NCBI GenBank assembly: GCA_022424925.1
Contig: JAKMGM010000075.1
Location: forward strand, 1-5,733
DNA: 5,733 nucleotides
Direction: 5' to 3'
Source: Candidatus Poseidoniaceae archaeon
Lineage (GTDB): Archaea; Thermoplasmatota; Poseidoniia; Poseidoniales; Poseidoniaceae
Shown: positions 1 to 4,444 of the stretch, one piece after another
Layout of the letters: every line of letters begins with the position of its first letter
Numbering within the stretch: position 1 is the stretch's first letter
Notes under the pieces: generated by a model
Told to the model about the DNA's origin: nothing
Seen by the model: only the letters and a program-made list of their open reading frames with translations
Database searches by the model: none
Program-made: the position numbers and the translations under genes

Positions 1-1434
1 GTCTGTAACAACGACAGCACGAATTGATGGCCCTAATGCTTGCATTTCGACATTGATTATCTCATTCACCGCTTCAGTCTTGGCAGAAGCATACGCCATA
101 ACTCGTCCTACAGGTGATGCACAGGGGCGTGAGCCTGTTTCAGTTATTTGGATACCCAACAGACGCAATCGAGCAGTTACTGACTCAGAAAGTTCATGAT
201 CTTCTTTGCTTTTCGAACGTCTCAAACCGTGACGAACGTACCTAGAGAGGACGTTTCGTAAAACGCTTATTCTCGTAAACGACTGATCGCTTGGGTCAAA
301 ATCAACATTGGGGACATCCGGAGGAAGGGGTAAAAAATTCATTCGGAGATACCTTGGTGCATCTCGGGCGAAAGCTGGGAACTTCCGCTCATATTCACTC
401 CAAGTCAGGGAGTCACCGGTGGGAGATCTTCGTTGTGACAATTCATTTCGAACCCAATGGTCTAACGAGGGCGTTCTATCTGAATTTGGATTATTGCTTG
501 AAGAGCGTAATTCTAAAAGAAGTTGATCAAAATCCTCATCCACGCCAGCAATATACTTCAACTCGTGACTTGCAGGTCGTACAAAATAACACAAGTCTTG
601 ATACGGTGCGAGATTTGAATCGCGAACGAGTGCTGGGACTGGAACGCTGTAGTCTACTGGACCGAAGAATTCTTCATATCTGCTCGCATCGGTTTCCTTG
701 AAACTTGAACTGTCTGGAGGCGTTGCGGTTAATCCAAGAATAACCGGATCATCGAACATCTCCCGAACCTCGCTCAAGATTCGCCCCCAATGATGCATAA
801 GGTGATGGCATTCATCCAAAATAATCAGTCCAATGCCCGCATCTTTCAAAAGCGTAAGATTTTCTTTAGCACTTTCATGAAGCGTCCACAACGCGTTGCC
901 GTGTTCAGCAAACTCGTCGCGAACTTTCTTGCGGTAGGTTGAGAGACGGCTTGTGTAATATTTTTTGTTCCGCTCAAGCAGGTCAAGTTGCCAAGCATAT
1001 GCTTCTTCGTGATTCGATGCTTCTTCATCTGCAATCAGTTTCTCAGCCCATAGTTCAATGGCCACTTTGTCAAGGTCTTCCCCACCCTTACGAGGCATTG
1101 TAACCGATTGGTACGTCAGGGACGTGAGTAATCCTGGTTTTTTGGGGTCTGTACTGATGTATTCATCCTTCCCATCCAAATCGAAGAGAGAGGTTCGTGC
1201 AGCCCACTGTGCTTGAATTGCAGAATTAGGGGAAAGAACGAGAGCTGGTTTGCGTACCAAATCAGCCCAGACATACAGGCCAAGTACAGTTTTTCCTGAA
1301 CCCGGTGGCGCGACAATGTGGAGTCGCTTTTGGCCAGATTCAAGTTGAGGAACAATGACAGAGGTAGCCGCTTCTTGAGATGGTCGCAGTTTTCCTGTAA
1401 AGCGGATTGAGCCGAACTCAGGCAAATCTGACAC
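1..1434 (-). CDS. Superfamily 2 DEAD/DEAH-type helicase (ResIII-like), C-terminus cut off by the window edge
   Basis: This is an ATP-dependent nucleic acid helicase or translocase by its motifs. The reverse-strand frame is open for 478 codons from a GTG start to the left edge. An LRPSQ Q-like motif is at residues 16-20 and Walker A APPGSGKT at 42-49. Motif Ia (LVLSPNSAIQAQW) is at 65-77, an Ib-like LTYQSV at 106-111, motif II DECHH at 207-211, and motif III LTATPP at 235-240. Residues 446-478 (SAKTEAVNEII... then RAVVVTD) look like the start of the second RecA-like domain, so motifs V and VI lie outside the window. Residues 112-198, between Ib and II, form a charged, probably helical insert. 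The GTG start is chosen because an in-frame TAG directly precedes it and a GGTG ribosome-binding core sits 6 nt upstream. It lies 16 bp after the zinc-ribbon gene, implying one transcript. DECH and the P-loop point to the XPB/type III restriction (ResIII) group rather than true DEAD-box proteins. Substrate and partner are unknown. Confidence 0.9.
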   Translation of the reverse strand, partial: MSDLPEFGSIRFTGKLRPSQEAATSVIVPQLESGQKRLHIVAPPGSGKTVLGLYVWADLVRKPALVLSPNSAIQAQWAARTSLFDLDGKDEYISTDPKKPGLLTSLTYQSVTMPRKGGEDLDKVAIELWAEKLIADEEASNHEEAYAWQLDLLERNKKYYTSRLSTYRKKVRDEFAEHGNALWTLHESAKENLTLLKDAGIGLIILDECHHLMHHWGRILSEVREMFDDPVILGLTATPPDSSSFKETDASRYEEFFGPVDYSVPVPALVRDSNLAPYQDLCYFVRPASHELKYIAGVDEDFDQLLLELRSSSNNPNSDRTPSLDHWVRNELSQRRSPTGDSLTWSEYERKFPAFARDAPRYLRMNFLPLPPDVPNVDFDPSDQSFTRISVLRNVLSRYVRHGLRRSKSKEDHELSESVTARLRLLGIQITETGSRPCASPVGRVMAYASAKTEAVNEIINVEMQALGPSIRAVVVTD

Positions 1435-1447
1435 CTATGACACCTAT
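1430..1447. repeat. Tandem 9-bp direct repeat across the gene junction
   Basis: The plus strand carries GACACCTAT twice in a row (1430-1438 and 1439-1447); on the coding strand this is ATAGGTGTC twice. The upstream copy, in mRNA sense, supplies the GGTG ribosome-binding core. The downstream copy supplies the GTG start codon of the helicase. The copies are perfect. The repeat is short enough to be chance or replication slippage. Confidence 0.8.
1441..1444 (-). promoter_or_regulatory. Ribosome-binding site of the helicase gene
   Basis: On the minus strand this reads GGTG, followed by 6 nt (TCATAG) and then the GTG start at 1434. The same GGTG-N6-start arrangement precedes the zinc-ribbon gene. 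The site decides the helicase start, because an in-frame TAG at 1437-1435 rules out any start further upstream. Confidence 0.6.
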
Positions 1448-1450
1448 CAT

Positions 1451-3076
1451 TCAGCGTGGTGGGCCTCGCTTAGGGCCAGAAGGTCCACCTTTAGGCGGAC
1501 CACCTTTCGATGGACCGGGAGGACCACCCTTCTTTGGTGGACCGCCTTTCGATGGACCGGGAGGACCACTCTTCTTTGGTGGACCACCTTTCGATGGACC
1601 GGGAGGACCGCCCTTCTTTGGTGGACCACCTTTCGATGGACCCGGAGGACCGCTCTTCTTTGGTGGGCCACCTTTTGACGGACCAGAAGGACCGCCTTTG
1701 GGTGGACCTCCCTTCGATGGACCGGGAGGACCGCTCTTCTTTGGTGGACCGCCCTTCGATGGGCCAGGAGGACCGCTCTTCTTTGGTGGGCCACCTTTCG
1801 ATGGGCCGGGAGGGCCACCTCTTTTAGGAGGGGCTCTTCGAGGGGGGGTTTCGGCAAGTTCCTCTTCTTCATCCTCAAACATCGCGCCACAATGAGGACA
1901 TTCACTGTCTGTTTCTTTGACTAAACCATCACAAATTTCACAAGCAAACATTTCTACATCCTCGCTTGAGGAAGCGTCATCTCCAAGATTCTCAATTTGT
2001 CCGTCCTTCGAGCGGAACAATTTGAGTGTTACCGAAAGAGTGAATCCCTTCAGAGCAACCTCTGTTTCTATAGCATGTTGGAAGGCCTGCGTAAGGTCTT
2101 CAGGCGTGTCAAGAACCCGGCCGTCATCAACATAGGTCACATTAACTTGGAGCATGTCATTGTCTATCTTCGCTTGGGGGGTTTCGACCGCCACGCCGCG
2201 CTTGCGAGCGACTCGACGAACTGCAACCTCGCACATTCTTCGGAGCAAGGCTTCGTTAGGAGCTGCTGATTCTTGGGTTTGTCCTAATGCACCTGCCACC
2301 ACATCTTGTGCCGCACTAACTGTTTCAGAGCCTCTCAAATGAGCCGGAAGTTCTGCGCCAAGCGATGCTAATACATTGTTTGCAGGAGATTGGTTCATAT
2401 TGAGCCACTGACTGCGGCGCTCATCCTTCATTGCCCGTTCTGCTTCAGCTAACCGATTCACCATGGCGTCGGTTGGTGATGTCGAGGGGTTATCGGCAAC
2501 AACAGTACCCCCTTGATTGAAAGTTGAAGACGGTTCGAGGCTTTTTTGCGGCAGTGCCCCGCTTGCAAGAGAAGGGCCTCTGGCTTGTTGTGGGCGATCA
2601 GATTGTACCGCCGGCATAACATTGCTGGCTGGAGGAATGCGTTGTTGACCAGTAGGTGGGATTTGACCTTGGTTAATCGGTTGGTTGAGTGGCATGTTCG
2701 GCTGAGGAAATTGCCCTTGTGGAGGAAACTGACCCGGAGGCGGGAACTGACCTTGCTGTATTGGGTTGCGAGGGAGAGGTTGGGGTGGAAATTGACCCGG
2801 GGGAACGTTCGGTTGCTGCTGAATACCCATCGCAATTTGTTGAAGAACTTCTGGAGGGATGTTTGTGTTACCGCCGACGTTTGTGTTGTGCTGCTGTCGA
2901 ACGGCTTCTCCTGATACGACGCCAAAATTGCGCCCTCCGGAGACCTCCTGCCCAGAAAGACCGATAGCGCCCTGATTGGAGAACCCGCCTGCACGAGACA
3001 CCTCTTGTCGGGCTCCACACTCTGGACAGAAAATACTGTCATCGGGAATGAGTTCCGAACATGAGCCGCAATCCAT
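1451..3076 (-). CDS. Double zinc-ribbon protein with Pro/Gln-rich linker and basic GPPGPSKGGPPKKS repeat tail, function unknown
   Basis: I do not recognise a named family. Counting from ATG at 3076 it has 541 residues. A zinc ribbon is at the extreme N-terminus (C3, C6, C17, C20). A Pro/Gln/Asn-rich disordered linker follows (about 74-158, with several GQFPP-like units), then a helical charged stretch (205-225). A compact, probably folded core lies at about 274-360 and includes a basic helix with RRVARKRG. A second zinc ribbon follows (C379, C382, C393, C396), then an acidic run (EDEEEE, 401-406), and last a 121-residue repeat tail with no acidic residue. A GTG nine bases further upstream (3085) is an alternative start. 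ATG is preferred because GGTG lies 6 nt before it and zinc ribbons of this kind usually begin right after Met. No signal peptide or membrane segment is visible, so it is probably cytoplasmic. Zinc ribbons plus a basic tail suggest nucleic acid or ribonucleoprotein binding, perhaps with the helicase encoded 16 bp downstream; that is inference. Confidence 0.88.
   Translation of the reverse strand: MDCGSCSELIPDDSIFCPECGARQEVSRAGGFSNQGAIGLSGQEVSGGRNFGVVSGEAVRQQHNTNVGGNTNIPPEVLQQIAMGIQQQPNVPPGQFPPQPLPRNPIQQGQFPPPGQFPPQGQFPQPNMPLNQPINQGQIPPTGQQRIPPASNVMPAVQSDRPQQARGPSLASGALPQKSLEPSSTFNQGGTVVADNPSTSPTDAMVNRLAEAERAMKDERRSQWLNMNQSPANNVLASLGAELPAHLRGSETVSAAQDVVAGALGQTQESAAPNEALLRRMCEVAVRRVARKRGVAVETPQAKIDNDMLQVNVTYVDDGRVLDTPEDLTQAFQHAIETEVALKGFTLSVTLKLFRSKDGQIENLGDDASSSEDVEMFACEICDGLVKETDSECPHCGAMFEDEEEELAETPPRRAPPKRGGPPGPSKGGPPKKSGPPGPSKGGPPKKSGPPGPSKGGPPKGGPSGPSKGGPPKKSGPPGPSKGGPPKKGGPPGPSKGGPPKKSGPPGPSKGGPPKKGGPPGPSKGGPPKGGPSGPKRGPPR
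1454..1816 (-). repeat. In-frame 42-bp tandem repeat array encoding a Gly/Pro/Lys tail
   Basis: On the coding strand, eight full units and one partial unit encode residues 421-541 of the zinc-ribbon protein. The consensus is GPPGPSKGGPPKKS (14 residues, 42 bp). Units 3 and 8 are 13 residues (39 bp), ending PPKG and followed by GPSGP instead of GPPGP, so a larger period of about five units (207 bp) overlies the basic one. Unit ends alternate between KKS and KKG. Unit length is a multiple of three and there are no stops, so other frames on both strands stay open here; these are not separate genes. Near-identity of the units at DNA level suggests recent expansion. Confidence 0.93.
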
Positions 3077-3248
3077 AGTGTACACCGCGTGGATTTGCTG
3101 CTCGGGGGACTCTCCCTAAAGTCTTACGACCTAAAATGAAGTAGAATGCACATTTGAACGTAAACACCGAAAAGCCATGAACTTCTCACTGATGCATTCT
3201 GACGAAAGGTTCGAAGCGAAAGTTCACGGGATAGGAGTCGAAAGCGAA
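3077..3248. other. Spacer between squalene-synthase-like gene and zinc-ribbon gene
   Basis: This 172-bp stretch separates two genes on the same strand and should hold the promoter of the zinc-ribbon/helicase pair. I see no clear TATA box, -35/-10 pair, T-rich terminator or RNA gene. Two small things are present. One is a short GGGA-GAG-TCCC hairpin (minus-strand sense, about 3116-3107). The other is a pair of similar sequences just after the upstream gene's stop, TCGAAGCGAA at 3211-3220 and TCGAAAGCGAA at 3238-3248. Neither is strong enough to name. Confidence 0.5.
3083..3086 (-). promoter_or_regulatory. Ribosome-binding site of the zinc-ribbon gene
   Basis: The minus strand reads GGTG, six bases (TACACT), then ATG at 3076. 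The site overlaps the GTG at 3085-3083, which would be the alternative start. This overlap is the main argument for placing the start at the ATG and not at the GTG. Confidence 0.55.
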
Positions 3249-4265
3249 CTAGGCCTTCTTGTTCTTTTCCAACAGTCGTCGGACGCCTCCTGGAATGAGT
3301 AAAGCCCTGAACAATTTTCTAGCGTATATTTTCATCTCATCGCGTGTTACCTTAATTTTTTCATCTGAATCGAGGACGTTACCAGTCCTCAACAGCGTGA
3401 CGGTACTTTGACCGATGAGAACCGGCAACATGCACGATGCTTTCAAGCGAAACTGGCCCTCAGGCAGCATCCGTATGTATTCGATTGCAGCATCAAGATG
3501 TGCTTCTGTTATGTCCAGGTATACATCGTACAGGGGGCGGAAAGTATCGATAGAGGACGTATCGAGCAGGTCATTCGGCTCTAATCCGTGTTTTTTCAGT
3601 GCATCACCAGGAATGTAGCACCTTCCAAAACGCAAATCTTCAGGTATATCTCTCAAAATGTTAATCATTTGCAATGCCTTACCAAAACGAATCCCGTTTT
3701 CAAAAAATTCTTCCAACTTGTCTTCGGGCATGGAAATCACATGAGCGAGCGACATTTTGGTCCAAAAAACGCCTACGCAACCCGCTACACGGAACGTGTA
3801 ATCGTCTAATTCTTCATCGGAATTCAATGATGAAATTTCCCCCCCTTCATTTGCAGTCCCAAAACGTTCCAAATCCAATAACTGTCCCTCGACAATGATG
3901 TTTAGACATTCTAACATCCGTTCTTGGTCGTCTTTTGAATAGATTGCTAAGCCTTCAATCACATCACCCACATTGCAGAGTAAATCCGCTTCGTGGTTGT
4001 TGGTCTGCAGACTCGCCAAATGCGAGAAGTCTGGCAATGTCGATGAATCTCCTTGAACTACACGATTGTATTTCTTGAGTAAATCTGACAAGAAATCTGT
4101 TTCTCCGTGCTTCGTGTCAGCAATGGTATCTGCAACTCTGGCAAGGAGATAGAGTAAACCAATTTGACCGCGTATCTTTTTTGGGAGATACTTGAGTGTT
4201 GGATAAAACGACCGTGATGTTCGTTCAAGAAGAGAATCAATTTTTTCGTTAATGAGAACGGCCAT
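3249..4265 (-). CDS. Squalene/phytoene synthase family protein, squalene-synthase-like
   Basis: This complete 338-residue protein belongs to the all-alpha head-to-head prenyl synthase family, which couples two prenyl diphosphates through a cyclopropyl intermediate. It has SRSFYPTLKYLP near residues 17-28 and a first Asp-rich motif ARVADTIADT with D46 and D50. A Tyr-containing segment DDYTFRVAGCVG (154-165) carries Y156 where the catalytic Tyr of squalene synthase is expected. The second Asp-rich motif is NILRDIPEDLRFGRCYIP (202-219), with D206 and D210. These Asp pairs bind the Mg-diphosphate of the substrate. SRSF, DTIADT and RDIPEDLRFGRCYIP resemble bacterial-type squalene synthases more than CrtB, so two farnesyl diphosphates are the likely substrates. 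Dehydrosqualene or presqualene diphosphate as product cannot be excluded. There is no C-terminal membrane anchor, unlike eukaryotic squalene synthase. The ATG has AGGGGG 5 nt upstream. It is divergent from crtB across a 179-bp spacer. Confidence 0.88.
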   Translation of the reverse strand: MAVLINEKIDSLLERTSRSFYPTLKYLPKKIRGQIGLLYLLARVADTIADTKHGETDFLSDLLKKYNRVVQGDSSTLPDFSHLASLQTNNHEADLLCNVGDVIEGLAIYSKDDQERMLECLNIIVEGQLLDLERFGTANEGGEISSLNSDEELDDYTFRVAGCVGVFWTKMSLAHVISMPEDKLEEFFENGIRFGKALQMINILRDIPEDLRFGRCYIPGDALKKHGLEPNDLLDTSSIDTFRPLYDVYLDITEAHLDAAIEYIRMLPEGQFRLKASCMLPVLIGQSTVTLLRTGNVLDSDEKIKVTRDEMKIYARKLFRALLIPGGVRRLLEKNKKA

Positions 4266-4270
4266 TGAAT

Positions 4271-4276
4271 CCCCCT
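4271..4276 (-). promoter_or_regulatory. Ribosome-binding site of the squalene-synthase-like gene
   Basis: The minus strand reads AGGGGG, then ATTCA, then the ATG at 4265. The G-run with 5-nt spacing supports this start. It differs from the GGTG core of the other two minus-strand genes. Confidence 0.5.
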
Positions 4277-4285
4277 ATTGGCCGG

Positions 4286-4341
4286 GAATCATGCATTGCT
4301 CTTCATACTGTGGTATGAATCTTGAAATGCAGACATGATTC
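4286..4341. repeat. Three-part nested inverted repeat in the divergent spacer
   Basis: Three pairs of arms are collinear: GAATCAT (4286-4292) with ATGATTC (4335-4341), GCATT (4293-4297) with AATGC (4326-4330), and TTCATAC (4302-4308) with GTATGAA (4313-4319) around a TGTG loop. Together they give 19 perfect base pairs in 56 nt, broken by a 4-nt bulge and one internal loop. On the minus strand the element would end about 9 nt before the ribosome-binding site of the squalene-synthase-like gene. It could be a leader RNA hairpin or a dyad operator serving both divergent genes. The pairing is seen directly; the role is inferred. Confidence 0.6.
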
Positions 4342-4397
4342 GTTCGCATCGAATATCCACTCATATGAAAACCTGGCTAGCATGAAAATGGGCAACA

Positions 4398-4420
4398 AAG
4401 GGTAGAACTCAAAAAGGGTA
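4398..4420 (+). repeat. Direct repeat AAGGGTA upstream of crtB
   Basis: AAGGGTA occurs at 4398-4404 and 4414-4420, 16 bp apart. A third copy lies inside the start of crtB at 4487-4493, where AAGGGTAAC (4487-4495) matches 4414-4422 over nine bases. The copies may be protein-binding sites or purine-rich translation signals. They are short enough to be chance. Confidence 0.35.
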
Positions 4421-4434
4421 ACACCCGAGGGTGT
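4421..4434 (+). promoter_or_regulatory. Hairpin containing the putative crtB ribosome-binding site
   Basis: ACACC (4421-4425) pairs with GGTGT (4430-4434) around a CGAG loop. The only good ribosome-binding sequence before crtB, GAGGGTG (4427-4433), lies in the loop and 3' arm. Spacing from GGTG to the ATG at 4445 is 11 nt, longer than the 6 nt seen for the minus-strand genes. Pairing would hide the site, but the stem is only 5 bp. Confidence 0.4.
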
Positions 4435-4444
4435 ACTGATTACG

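Noticed and set aside
291..701. Plus-strand open frames opposite the helicase
   Set aside because: The minus-strand frame carries all helicase motifs without a break. The plus-strand products show no recognisable motif.
1454..1816. CRISPR-like array
   Set aside because: Units are contiguous, in frame and coding, with no unique spacers between them.
1407..1895. Plus-strand reading frame encoding a Gly/Pro/Phe-rich repeat protein
   Set aside because: It is the antisense image of the 42-bp repeats in the zinc-ribbon gene. Repeats with a period divisible by three keep several frames open, and the minus-strand frame is the one joined to zinc ribbons and a folded core.
3205..3248. Possible terminator after the squalene-synthase-like gene
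   Set aside because: There is no T-run on the coding strand and only weak short stems. The two similar TCGAA(A)GCGAA sequences are direct repeats, not a hairpin.
3205..3250. GGTTCGAAG sequence resembling a tRNA T-arm
   Set aside because: The flanking bases do not form the T-stem, and no anticodon or acceptor stem is present upstream.
4320..4400. Bacterial or archaeal promoter for crtB
   Set aside because: AT-rich patches such as GAATAT and TCATATGAAA exist, but none has a convincing partner element at the right distance, so no promoter is called.
4382..4405. Seven-codon frame (MKMGNKG, then TAG) in the crtB leader, in frame with crtB
   Set aside because: There is no clear ribosome-binding site and it is too short to judge. 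Read-through of the TAG would extend CrtB, but nothing in the sequence calls for that.
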